The position numbers were made by a program, and so were the translations under genes. This document shows, in pieces, positions 31,401 to 40,392 of a DNA stretch of 64,000 nucleotides (positions within the stretch are counted from its first letter, which is position 1; every line of letters begins with the position of its first letter). The DNA is taken from the NCBI GenBank assembly GCA_916048095.2, contig OU696583.1, positions 4,150,750-4,214,749 on the forward strand. Direction: 5' to 3'. This DNA is from Sacculina carcini (taxonomy: Eukaryota; Arthropoda; Thecostraca; Sacculinidae). The notes beneath the pieces are model-generated. The model did not search any database. It worked only from the letters and a program-made list of their open reading frames with translations, and was not told the origin of the DNA.

Positions 31401-32539
31401 TTATATTGCACTGTCCAGGCCGGATTCACGGAGAAACTCGAACATCAATCTGTATATCTCAGGGTTTTCTGAACCCAGAATTGTGCTGAGGTTCGGGACC
31501 AGTTGTTGGCTCGCTAAATACCGTAGAAGTGAGCGGCGCTGCCGCCTATAACTCACGCAATGTATGAGGACATGCTCGACCGTGAGAGGGGAGCTGCATT
31601 CTATGCAAATTGGCGGAGGTAATCTATCAATCAGAAAACTATGCGTTAGTCTAGTGTGCCCAATTCTCAGCCGACCCAACAGTCTCTCTTGTCTCGGGGA
31701 GATCGCTGCTGGCGCCGCGTGGGGACCCATCTGACCAATTACTCGTCCGAGGGCATATTGTGGTCTGAATTGGTTCCATCGTTCTCGGCAATGCATAAGC
31801 ACTTTTTGGTCCACCAGCGAGTACACTAAGCTCTTACTGAACGGATACTGCTGTATTTGTACCTCGTTCAGGGCCATCTTTGCCTCTCGATCAGCGCGCT
31901 CGTTTCCCGGAATGCCTTTGTGAGCTGGAATCCAGACAAATTGACATGATTTACCCACACTTTTCAAATGATGGAAGCTGATTAAAATATGACGATGAAT
32001 AAAATCCTGCGATGATATCTGTGAAATATGTTGTAGAGCGGACTGCGAATCCGAAAAAATGATAGTGCTACTGAAATTGCACGATACTACCAACAACAGG
32101 GCGCGATAAATGGCGTACAATTCCGCGTGAAAACATGAAACATATGATGGCAGGCGGTACTTGAACACTTGTTGAGGTAGCTGAGGCGCATTTGAGACTA
32201 CTACAGCGCATCCTGCCCTGTCACCCATCTTTGAGCCATCAGTATAAATGTGGGTACAGTGACTTTGCGTGCCTGTAAATTCGGTGCACCGCGACCGCAC
32301 CTCCGCATCGGTGACGGACGCTACACTCGTTGTTATGTAAGAGATATGCGGGAGATCCGTCATCCAGGGCGGTGTCGGTGTAAATGCGCGAATACACGAT
32401 GGAATGGATACACCCAGATTGTTGATATAATTATTGACCCGTCTACTAAACGAGCACGCTAAAATACGACTACGAATGGAGTGTGAATGTTGGATGTCGA
32501 TGTCATTAAAATTCATCATCGGTTTTAGAATATGATTAT
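31401..32539 (-). pseudogene. Element G ORF2, RNase H and C-terminal part
   Basis: Contains HIYTDGSKMGDRAGC, FHAELYAIYRAL, FSDSQSALQH and WIPAHKGIPGNERAD (all RNase H acidic residues present), then CIECSSPLTVEHVLIHC and the C-terminus at 31401. It joins in frame to 38035-39557 once H and its duplication are removed (5500 bp). Confidence 0.87.
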
Positions 32540-32889
32540 TGCAGAAAAGTCCGATTGTTTACCAAGATTTATTGGGGAACAATCATAACAACATCTGAAA
32601 GAACAGCAAAAGTGTAACATCTGGGTTAGGTGAAACACAATGTTAAGAATAGCGTTATATAAACTGAATTCGATATAAGTACACGCCCACTTATGGTCGA
32701 ACTACAGGTAATCAAATTAACCGAATAAACATAATATCTAACCCTCTAAAATACATGTAACACAGCTCAACCACTGCACTACAGGTAAATCAAAACAAAG
32801 CGTAGTGCACTTGACGTGTACTTCGTATAGGCGATCGAGTACTCGGCCCATACTCTCAGAAGTATCGAGTACTTGGTTGACACTCTTCA
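32540..32889 (-). repeat. Element H 3' LTR (350 bp)
   Basis: On the minus strand TGAAGAGTGTCAACC ... TTTTCTGCA. It contains TTATATAA (TATA-like) and downstream AATAAA within the next roughly 90 bp, giving a plausible promoter and polyadenylation signal. Confidence 0.9.
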
Positions 32890-32920
32890 TCCCCCCCAGT
32901 TGGGAGACAAGGGTCACTTC

Positions 32921-35900
32921 TCAATCGGTGATCCAGTCGCCCGACTTCATCCAGTCAGGCTGCCTCCGCGCACGCTGCGATCTTCTAAGAGCTGGTGTGC
33001 ATACGGCTACCGAGTCCGACGGCGATGCAGTGCTCGTTAGTGGACCATCATTCGTTGCCGGTGCAACGTACGGCGTGTCTGCGATCGGAGCAGGCGTATG
33101 AGGCGAAGACACCGAGGGTGGTACCGTGTCGTGTATGATTTCCTCCGAGTCAACTGAGACTTTAGATGGTGAAGCGGACGGCACAGTACGTGAGTCGCCA
33201 ATACGCTGACGGACAGAAGCTGGCGCGGGCGTCGGCATGATGTTCGTTGAAACCGGTGTGAACTTTCGAAGGTGACGGCGGTTCCTGGCTGTGACCCTTC
33301 CTGATCCATCAATTTTGATGGTATACTTGTCGTGACCCAGCACTTCAGTCACAATTCCGGTGCGGTCCCACCGCTTTGGGTGCAACCCTGTACAGTTCTG
33401 AACGAAACATCTATCGCCGACGAGGAGACATGGAGCCTCTCTAGAGTGTCGGTTTAAGGCCTCTTGTGATCGGGTATATCTCGTGCGGAGGGAACACTCT
33501 TTCAGCTTCCACGCTTCGCGCCACAAGGAGCGAGTGTGTGGGCTCGAGAACTTCTCCAACCGATTGGCGAAGGCCAGTGAATCACGCAGAGGTTTGCCGA
33601 AAATTATTTCTGCGGGCGAAATATCACAGTCCGGATCGGGCGTGTTTCGCAATTGCAGTAAAGCCGACAGGAACTTGTCACTATCGAGGGTTCCGCCAGG
33701 ACCCACGTTCGTGCGCAACAGTCTCTTAGTGGTCTTTACGGCGACCTCGGCTCGACCGTTTGATTGTGGATTGTATGGAGCAGAAATGCGATGTCTAACC
33801 CCCCATCGTTTCAGGAAGTCGGTGGTATTGGATGCGGCAAATTCCGGACCACCGTCACTTGATAATTCCTCCGGTACGCCGAATGTGGCAAAAAATGAGC
33901 GGAGGCAGCGAGTCAAGCCTGCCGACCCAGCCCCGGACGAGCCGGGTGCACACGTAAATACCTCGGACCATCCAGAGAGACGATCACCGATCACCAGGTA
34001 ATGCTGGCCGGCAAACTGGAAGTAGTCGGCGAACACGCACTCAAATGGGGTGCTTGGCGGGAGTGTGGAGGCAGCCGGTAAACATGGAAGTGACGGAGCA
34101 TTTTTGTCGCACTCTGAACATGCCGCTCGAGTGGCATGTATGTCAGAGGTGATTCCCGGCCAGAATATAATGCTTCGGGCGCGCAGTTCCATTTGAGATG
34201 TTCCCTGATGGGCGGCATGAAGGTGCTGCAATACTGCTGGACGGAGAGATGGCGGCATGACGACGCGGTCTTTATAGAGAACAGCACCATCCATCACGTA
34301 CAAAGCATCACGATATTTCCAGTATGAAACAGCATGTGGAGCGGTTTTCGCCGACAACGGAAAACCAGTCGATACAGTATCCAGAAGTGCACGCATGTCC
34401 TCGTCTTTTTGGTACTCGTCGGCGATTCGGGACCACGGGATCGATGTAATACTGATGGTTTCTCGTTGGATGTTAGCTGCAAGAGTCATCTCAATCTCTT
34501 CGGCTACGCCAAACGAACACATTGCTGTTGAATGGGACGGTTTTCGAGAGGTAGCGTCAGCTGCCATATTTGTTCTGCCTGGCATATGTGATATCCGGAA
34601 ACTCCACGGTAGCGTCCGCTGTTTCAGTCGGAAGAGTCTAGTATTTGATATTTCGTCCAGCGTTCGGTCGCCAAAAATTTTGACGAGCGGCTTGTGGTCA
34701 GTTACGACCACCAAGTCAGAACATCCCTGGGTGAAAAAGCGAGTTTGCTCAAGGCTCCACGCAATGGCCAGGGCCTCACCCTCGACAGGGGCGTATCTCG
34801 ATTCCGCGCTGGATAAGAACCGGGAGCCTGCAAGAACAACGCGCCAACCGTCATCACAGCAGTCTGGTAAATCCGACGTGCAAGAACAATGCTTCTGGAG
34901 TAGGAAGTACCCAATGCCATTGTTGGACCAATCTGGTCGGAGGCACGTGGTTTTCGTGACATCAAATATCTGTACGCCTTCGCGAATTGCGTCAATAATA
35001 GCCTGTTTCGACGCCTGGAAGGCATCTTCCAGTTCTGCGTTCCAATAGAATTGCTGCTTAGGACTGAGAAACGGTTTGAACGGGGCCATTAAGTCCCTGA
35101 GCTGAGCGTATTGGGTAACCTGGTTAACCAGCCCGAACCAACTCCTCACGTCGGTTGTCGAAACAGGACTGGGGAAGTCTGCGATCGCATCGGTGTACTT
35201 TGGTAAAGGTAGGATGGAAGAATCTGTGATGCGAAAACCGGCAAAGTCGACGCATTTTTGGGCAAACTGGAATTTGTCAGGGTTCAACACTATACCAGCG
35301 TTTCCCGTGATCATGAGGAAATCGATTGTGCGCCACCAGTGGGACTCCAGACAGCCATCAAAGTGAATTGTGTCGTCCACGCATCGCTCTTTCCTCGGGA
35401 AATCGGCGAGAATGGCGTCGAAGCGGCGATTGTAGCCGTCGCCAGATGACAGAAAACCTTGTGGTGCACGGCGGTATCTCCATCGACCAAATGGTGTAAC
35501 GAAGGTGGTAAATTGTCGGTCCGCCTCACGCAATGGAACAGAATGGTAGCCATTCCATGCGTCAGTGACTGTTTTCCAAGCATTCGGTGGCACTCTACGA
35601 GCCAAATGAAATGGCGATTCAGTCGCAAACGGCTCTCGGCGGCAGTAGCGATTGAGTGGAGACAAATCCACCGTTCTACGAGGAGTGCCGTCGTTTTTAC
35701 GCGTGACGACCATGCGGTGGCACCACTTAGACGGTTCACCGTACGGGACCCGCTCAATCACCCCTAGTGCCTCATCTCGACGTAGGTCACTCAAGACCTT
35801 CTCCTGCCAATGTATTGGTATAGGCGCAGCAGTGTGGCACGCGCGGGGAACTGCAGCTTCATCCACGTGAATTTCGACGGGTGGCCCGTCCATCTCTGGT

Positions 35901-37651
35901 AACGCGTGATGAGGGCAGATGTTGAAGGCTGACGAGGCGAAATGATTTAAAAGCCATCGACGCATCTTTTCGTTATTCTCAGGTTTGCACGGAAACGGCA
36001 GGTGAGCTGGTCGAGGCGGTGGGCGCTGACGCGGTAAACACTTGCATGCGTCACCAATATCACTATCTTCAACGCAGGCCACCTGGGTAGTTACCACCTG
36101 GCCTCCATGGGCCTGTGAATTGCCGCTGCCATCATATACTTCGCGACATCCTATTTTTGGAAAATCGGCTGGTAATACTCCTAAGGCCACGAGAGACGCA
36201 TGCGAGAGAAACAAATCCTGCACAGCACTACTGACGTATATCATAGCGCGGCACTCGTGCCTACGACCATGAGAGTCCCAACCCTGCACAACACCAAAGA
36301 ATGCCCCTGCAATAGGGATGACAGATTTATTGGCCGCCTGAAGTTTCAATGATACTGGACGGAGGTCACTCGTGGAGAATCCGTGGCGAACATATTGTCG
36401 TAATGACCAAACATCTGATTGTGCCCCGCTGTCTGAAATCGCGTCGACCACCGCAAACGGAACAGTTGTGGGAGGTTTGCGCGCAGAATGAGGGCTGTAA
36501 TCCATTGTGATACGAACTTGTATGGTCGGATGTTTGCGGAGACCAGCGCGATGCCATCTACCGTCTGTGAATGCATGATGCTGCAACGTTGACAATTGCG
36601 AGTGTTGAGAGTCTAGTGATGGGATGGTGGACGTGATAGACAGCTGATTTGACAAACTCTGATTCAATGACACGCAGTTGGTACCTGCATCATTCCGTTT
36701 CGGGTGGCTGCGGCGTCGTCGCTGTGCCATGTAACAGCTCTTGCAGCGTTCATGAGGCTTCATATTCCAACCTCGTTGGTTCTCTGTGAACACTGCAAAC
36801 CGCACTCCGCAGTCAGGGCATGTGCCTTTCCTGTTCCTGTCGGTAGGAGACGTAGGAGGTGGCGGAGTAGCACGCCGTTCATGGGGCTGTGTGGCACTCC
36901 TGGTGACATTGTTTGACGCGGTGCGTTTGAAAGACGAAATTGCCCAGTTGCCAGCCGAACAGAGTGTGCTCCGAGCCATCTCGCGGTTCTCGACAAATCC
37001 GATGACGTCATTGACTGATTTCAACATGGTGCCTTCCACGCTGAGAGCTTCGCGCCGTATGTCTGTATCGGAGATTCCAGCGAGCAACACGTCTCTAATG
37101 GCTTCGTCTGTGTAGTTGATGTTGCACCTCTGTCCGCAAGCACAGGTATGAGAAACTGAGAATGAGCAGGTTTCCGCCTTGCCGCGGACTCGAGCTGCAT
37201 ATGCCCTGAACTGTTCGTCAGCCTCCTGATGCATTGCGACTAGTTCCGCCCTCTTGGCACCTCGTGACACTGGGATAACCGCCAGAGATTTCATGGCGGT
37301 CAGGACCTCATTGAGTGTGCGGGTCGTGATCATTGGATCCACCTTCAGGAGAGCGTCGCCCAGAGCGTCACTGGCACATTGGAACAACTGAGCTGACGCC
37401 GATGCTGGGTCAATCCCGGAGCCGCGGTAGAATGTCTCCCATCGACGAATGAACATATTCCAAATTTCACACTCCACACCCATGTCGATATGCGGTCGCT
37501 CCAGCTTCGGGCCATTGGGCCGACTGAAAGCGCCACCGATGATGGGTTGATGGGCCAGATTATGATTGTTTATGAGCGCGATGGCGACTGCCTCACTGCT
37601 GTCGGGAGTGCTGAATTCGCATTGTGGTACGCTGCATACGAGAATGACCAT
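32921..37651 (-). CDS. Element H gag-pol polyprotein (1576 aa)
   Basis: Starts at the ATG at 37651. The gag part (about 1-330) has an N-terminal Cys/His cluster (CSVPQC ... HNLAH, residues 6-34), a second cluster near 170 (CACGQRC), and CPDCGVRF ... CKSCYMAQ at 278-306, a four-cysteine ribbon in place of the usual CCHC knuckle. Protease: AISDSGAQSD, Asp407. RT: TVDLSPLNRY, then CVDD at 757-760 (Cys instead of Tyr before VDD). RNase H: RPDWSNNGIGYFLL (Asp907), VEGEALAI (Glu959). Integrase: finger HLHAAH ... CSECDK at 1143-1182; Asp1209, Asp1266, Glu1302. Gag and pol share one frame, so processing must rely on protease, with no frameshift. Confidence 0.9.
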   Translation of the reverse strand: MVILVCSVPQCEFSTPDSSEAVAIALINNHNLAHQPIIGGAFSRPNGPKLERPHIDMGVECEIWNMFIRRWETFYRGSGIDPASASAQLFQCASDALGDALLKVDPMITTRTLNEVLTAMKSLAVIPVSRGAKRAELVAMHQEADEQFRAYAARVRGKAETCSFSVSHTCACGQRCNINYTDEAIRDVLLAGISDTDIRREALSVEGTMLKSVNDVIGFVENREMARSTLCSAGNWAISSFKRTASNNVTRSATQPHERRATPPPPTSPTDRNRKGTCPDCGVRFAVFTENQRGWNMKPHERCKSCYMAQRRRRSHPKRNDAGTNCVSLNQSLSNQLSITSTIPSLDSQHSQLSTLQHHAFTDGRWHRAGLRKHPTIQVRITMDYSPHSARKPPTTVPFAVVDAISDSGAQSDVWSLRQYVRHGFSTSDLRPVSLKLQAANKSVIPIAGAFFGVVQGWDSHGRRHECRAMIYVSSAVQDLFLSHASLVALGVLPADFPKIGCREVYDGSGNSQAHGGQVVTTQVACVEDSDIGDACKCLPRQRPPPRPAHLPFPCKPENNEKMRRWLLNHFASSAFNICPHHALPEMDGPPVEIHVDEAAVPRACHTAAPIPIHWQEKVLSDLRRDEALGVIERVPYGEPSKWCHRMVVTRKNDGTPRRTVDLSPLNRYCRREPFATESPFHLARRVPPNAWKTVTDAWNGYHSVPLREADRQFTTFVTPFGRWRYRRAPQGFLSSGDGYNRRFDAILADFPRKERCVDDTIHFDGCLESHWWRTIDFLMITGNAGIVLNPDKFQFAQKCVDFAGFRITDSSILPLPKYTDAIADFPSPVSTTDVRSWFGLVNQVTQYAQLRDLMAPFKPFLSPKQQFYWNAELEDAFQASKQAIIDAIREGVQIFDVTKTTCLRPDWSNNGIGYFLLQKHCSCTSDLPDCCDDGWRVVLAGSRFLSSAESRYAPVEGEALAIAWSLEQTRFFTQGCSDLVVVTDHKPLVKIFGDRTLDEISNTRLFRLKQRTLPWSFRISHMPGRTNMAADATSRKPSHSTAMCSFGVAEEIEMTLAANIQRETISITSIPWSRIADEYQKDEDMRALLDTVSTGFPLSAKTAPHAVSYWKYRDALYVMDGAVLYKDRVVMPPSLRPAVLQHLHAAHQGTSQMELRARSIIFWPGITSDIHATRAACSECDKNAPSLPCLPAASTLPPSTPFECVFADYFQFAGQHYLVIGDRLSGWSEVFTCAPGSSGAGSAGLTRCLRSFFATFGVPEELSSDGGPEFAASNTTDFLKRWGVRHRISAPYNPQSNGRAEVAVKTTKRLLRTNVGPGGTLDSDKFLSALLQLRNTPDPDCDISPAEIIFGKPLRDSLAFANRLEKFSSPHTRSLWREAWKLKECSLRTRYTRSQEALNRHSREAPCLLVGDRCFVQNCTGLHPKRWDRTGIVTEVLGHDKYTIKIDGSGRVTARNRRHLRKFTPVSTNIMPTPAPASVRQRIGDSRTVPSASPSKVSVDSEEIIHDTVPPSVSSPHTPAPIADTPYVAPATNDGPLTSTASPSDSVAVCTPALRRSQRARRQPDWMKSGDWITD

Positions 37652-37671
37652 TTTGAAGCAACGATTCAGAG

Positions 37672-37684
37672 GATGTTGTTATGA
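37672..37684 (-). other. Element H primer-site position, complementary to its own LTR
   Basis: Directly inside the 5' LTR the minus strand reads TCATAACAACATC. This is not a TGG-type tRNA site. It is perfectly complementary over 13 bases to GATGTTGTTATGA in the minus-strand LTR (37740-37728). This suggests intramolecular self-priming like that known for Tf1; this is inference from position and pairing only. Confidence 0.55.
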
Positions 37685-38034
37685 TGCAGAAAAGTCCGAT
37701 TGTTTACCAAGATTTATTGGGGAACAATCATAACAACATCTGAAAGAACAGCAAAAGTGTAACATCTGGGTTAGGTGAAACACAATGTTAAGAATAGCGT
37801 TATATAAACTGAATTCGATATAAGTACACGCCCACTTATGGTCGAACTACAGGTAATCAAATTAACCGAATAAACATAATATCTAACCCTCTAAAATACA
37901 TGTAACACAGCTCAACCACTGCACTACAGGTAAATCAAAACAAAGCGTAGTGCACTTGACGTGTACTTCGTATAGGCGATCGAGTACTCGGCCCATACTC
38001 TCAGAAGTATCGAGTACTTGGTTGACACTCTTCA
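37685..38034 (-). repeat. Element H 5' LTR (350 bp)
   Basis: No difference from 32540-32889 was seen on direct reading. It is followed by ATTAT at 38035-38039. Confidence 0.9.
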
Positions 38035-39557
38035 ATTATGATCGATAAAAACTTTCATGGCGTATCTGAGAGAAATTTGTATCCTCCTCAGGCCTAGAGC
38101 CGGAATGCCGGTATAGGCCCGAAGCGCCTCCACCGGCGAGGTTCTGTGAGCACCCGTGATAATACGCAGACAATCGTTTTGAACCGTCTCAAGTCGGTGG
38201 AGCACTGACTGACTAGCCGCAGAGTAAACCTGAACGCCGTAGTCCATGACGGGCAGGACCAGTGTCCGGTATAGTCGCCTAAGCACCGCTTGGCTACCCC
38301 CGGCAAAACGATTGCCCGCAACTACGCTTAGTATGTTTAGGCGCTTCAGACATCTAGCTCTTAGATATTCGATATGGCTGTGCATATTTAACGTTCTGTC
38401 CAAAACAACACCGAGAAAAGTGTGAGATGATTTTTGTGGCACCTGTTCACCGGCAAGGGTTAATGCCTGATGGGACTTATGACCGTCGACCGAATAAACC
38501 ACTACAGACGACTTACTAGCCGAAAATTTCAGCCTGTTCCTGCCAGCCCAATCAGAGAGTAAATCGAGACTTTCCTGTAGAACATGCCTAATATGGAAAA
38601 TGTCGTCGCCCTGAAACCAGATCGCACAGTCATCGGCGTATAATGAAAATGACACACATGCTGGCAAGTCATCAAAAATATCATTAACCATGAGGTTAAA
38701 AAGCAGAGGCGAGATGCAGCTACCCTGTGGCAACCCTACAGATGAAATGTGCCAATCCGATAAAACGTTGTTGAGTCGCACACGGAAGCTCCTCTGTCCC
38801 AGTAAAAAATTTCTCAGATAAAACGCCATATGCCCACGAAAACCCATATGAAATAGTTTATAAATGAGTATTTGAGGAATGACCGAGTCATACGCGTTCG
38901 AGATATCCAGGTAGACCACCACCGTACATTTTTTCTCAGCAAAACCCATACGTATATGCTTTTCGAGCCGCACCACTTGATCCATCGCAGCGCAATTGGG
39001 GCGAAATGCGCTTTGGTGGCCGTCCAAAAGGCTATGGCGTTCGATCAGATGAGACAACCTATGGGTGACCATGCGCTCGAGGAGTTTGCCGAGGCAACTG
39101 GTGAGAGTGATAGGTCGGTACGAGGACGCGCGCTGTTTAGTCTTACCTCTTTTCAGAATGGGCACTACCGTGCTTTGTTTCCATAGCTCGGGGAACGAGT
39201 GTTTTGTCCAGACTTGATTGAAAAACGATAAAATATGGTGTTTAAAAGATGTGGAAATGTGTTTAAAAAATAGATAATGAATGCCGTCCGGCCCCACAGA
39301 AGTGTTTCCGGTTTCGGCAATAGATCTCTTAAGCTCGTGAATTGTGAAATTGTTGTTGTACGGCATGTGATGACTAGAAAAAAATGCACATGGCGGGATG
39401 AAGGATCGAGATTGTGTAGTGCCACTTGGCCCCGCACTATCGTTCACTCCTGAAGTGACTGATTGGAAGTGCCCGGCCAGTGCGTTGGACACATCCCTCG
39501 TGTCGGCAATTATGCGCTCGTCCACGATCAATACAGGAGACCTTTGTTCTGAGGTGG
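38035..39557 (-). pseudogene. Element G ORF2, reverse transcriptase part (5' truncated)
   Basis: The frame is open from the truncation point near 39557 and includes SVGPDGIHYLFFKH, YRPITLTSCLGKLLERMV, YLDISNAYDSV, GLPQGSCISPLLFN and catalytic YADD in FSLYADDCAIWF. It breaks at 38034 at the element H insertion. RNase H lies at 31401-32539. No start codon belongs to it; the endonuclease is missing. Confidence 0.87.
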
Positions 39558-39644
39558 TACCGTGAAGGCATTGAATGCCTTAAACGCGTCGCAAACGTCA
39601 GGTCGCCATCCGTTCCAGGTCGCCATCCGTTCCGTCACACCGGT

Positions 39645-39726
39645 GTGTGAATGTATGAAGTGCGCCACGATGAGTGTTGTGTATGTAAATGAAATATCAC
39701 AGAAGAAAATGTAGGCATTGCCCACA
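39645..39726 (-). repeat. Element A 5' LTR, piece 3 (82 bp)
   Basis: GTGTGAATGTATGAAGTGCG...GGCATTGCCCACA, identical to 2305-2386. It is followed by CGCT at 39727-39730, the outer duplication of element A, which marks the right end of the whole nested complex. Confidence 0.88.
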
Positions 39727-39730
39727 CGCT

Positions 39731-40365
39731 GATAAATTCAATAAATTCAGTTGTTAAAGCAAAGTATATGTCAAGAGGTGATGAGAGAGAAAAATAAACG
39801 AATTTGAATTGATAAAACACACACATAGTTGTCCTGTTCTGTCCGACCCTCAGCTTTTCACTTGGCAACGCTTCCATTTCCCACCAGACAGAGGAATTCC
39901 CCACACAGTTTTAGAACCACTGTTCTAGTGAATCGTCTAGCAATGCCTATGTTCTGTCTGGTAGCATTGCCCATCATTTTGCCATCTTGTCTTATCGCAA
40001 TGCACGATCCGTTTTTGTTCATCATGGATTGTTCTATTGCAAATGCATTCAATGCAGATGTTGCACTTAAGTTGCAATATTTATTCGAAATTGTTACACG
40101 CTAATATATTGCTTAAATACACAAACCATATTTAATTGAAGCGCATTCACTTGCGCTGATATAATCGAGTGAAGTACATTTGTTCATATGACACTTGTAT
40201 TTTCCTTTCAAGTAGATTTGTACTAGCGCTCAACACACATGAATACATTCGATATTGTAATGATCAGCGCCAGCTCATGGTTTATCATTGTCCAGCATGA
40301 AGACATGACAGTGTATTATGAGGAAAACTGAGAGGTGGCTTATGACGTGAAACTTGAGTGCTGGT
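39731..40365. other. Intergenic, no gene recognised
   Basis: AT-rich single-copy-looking sequence between the nested transposon block and the small peptide gene. I see no coding region above chance here. Confidence 0.5.
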
Positions 40366-40371
40366 TTTATT
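40366..40371 (-). terminator. Polyadenylation signal of the secreted peptide gene
   Basis: AATAAA on the minus strand, 22 bases after the stop codon at 40393-40395. Position and strand fit the gene at 40393-40955. Confidence 0.6.
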
Positions 40372-40392
40372 AGTCTTGAAGTCGCCTTTTTT

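Larger units (their letters stand above)
32540..38034 (-). mobile_element. Element H: young Ty3/Gypsy-like LTR retrotransposon with a single gag-pol ORF
   Basis: Two LTRs of 350 bp (32540-32889 and 37685-38034) that I read as identical, ends TG...CA, with an ATTAT duplication (32535-32539, 38035-38039). The element is very compact: the ORF starts 34 bp after the 5' LTR and ends 31 bp before the 3' LTR, with a G-run polypurine tract (minus GGGGGGG) directly at the 3' LTR. One uninterrupted 1576-codon frame. Identical LTRs and an open frame mean very recent insertion and a possibly functional copy. It sits in ORF2 of LINE G. Confidence 0.92.
31158..39557 (-). mobile_element. Element G: 5'-truncated (CAA)n-tailed LINE, split by element H
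   Basis: Inserted in the right arm of F with a 9-bp duplication TACCGTGAA (31149-31157 and 39558-39566). The 3' end has TGTTGTTGTTG and ACTTCGGCCGAATTCGACC, the terminus shared with C and E. About 2.9 kb remain after removing H. It lacks ORF1 and the endonuclease, as expected for a copy truncated during reverse transcription. ORF2 was open from the 5' truncation to the C-terminus before H inserted. Confidence 0.88.
28625..39638. mobile_element. Element F: long-TIR (foldback-like) DNA element, non-coding
   Basis: The left arm 28625-28937 is repeated, inverted and roughly 90% similar, on the right as 39638 back to about 39558 and then 31157 back to 30930 (the right arm is split by LINE G). Ends are GTGACGGAACGG...CCGTTCCGTCAC with ACCGGT on both sides (28619-28624, 39639-39644), a palindromic 6-bp duplication; a 4-bp CCGG reading is also possible because of the palindrome. 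Without G it is about 2.6 kb. The interior has no transposase-sized frame. The arms begin with two copies of GGAACGGATGGCGACC. Superfamily unknown. Confidence 0.78.
2236..39726 (-). mobile_element. Element A: CsRn1-like Ty3/Gypsy retrotransposon, host of a nested complex
   Basis: The 3' LTR is at 2236-2386. The 5' LTR survives as three pieces (12331-12369, 22734-22763, 39645-39726) that sum to exactly 151 bp and match the 3' LTR with one difference. Outer flanks carry CGCT on both sides (2232-2235, 39727-39730), a 4-bp duplication. Without insertions A is about 4.3 kb, in the order 5' LTR, PBS, gag, protease, RT, RNase H, integrase, 3' LTR on the minus strand. The primer site TGGTGACCCCGAT fits tRNA-Trp, and the gag has a CysHisCysCys-type motif, both known for the CsRn1/Kabuki group. 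It contains B, C (with D), E and F (with a LINE fragment, G and H). Confidence 0.85.

Noticed and set aside
4758..39557. Bacterial-type RT systems (retrons, DGRs, group II introns)
   Set aside because: All RTs here sit in standard LINE or LTR element layouts with endonuclease, RNase H or integrase domains and proper target-site duplications.
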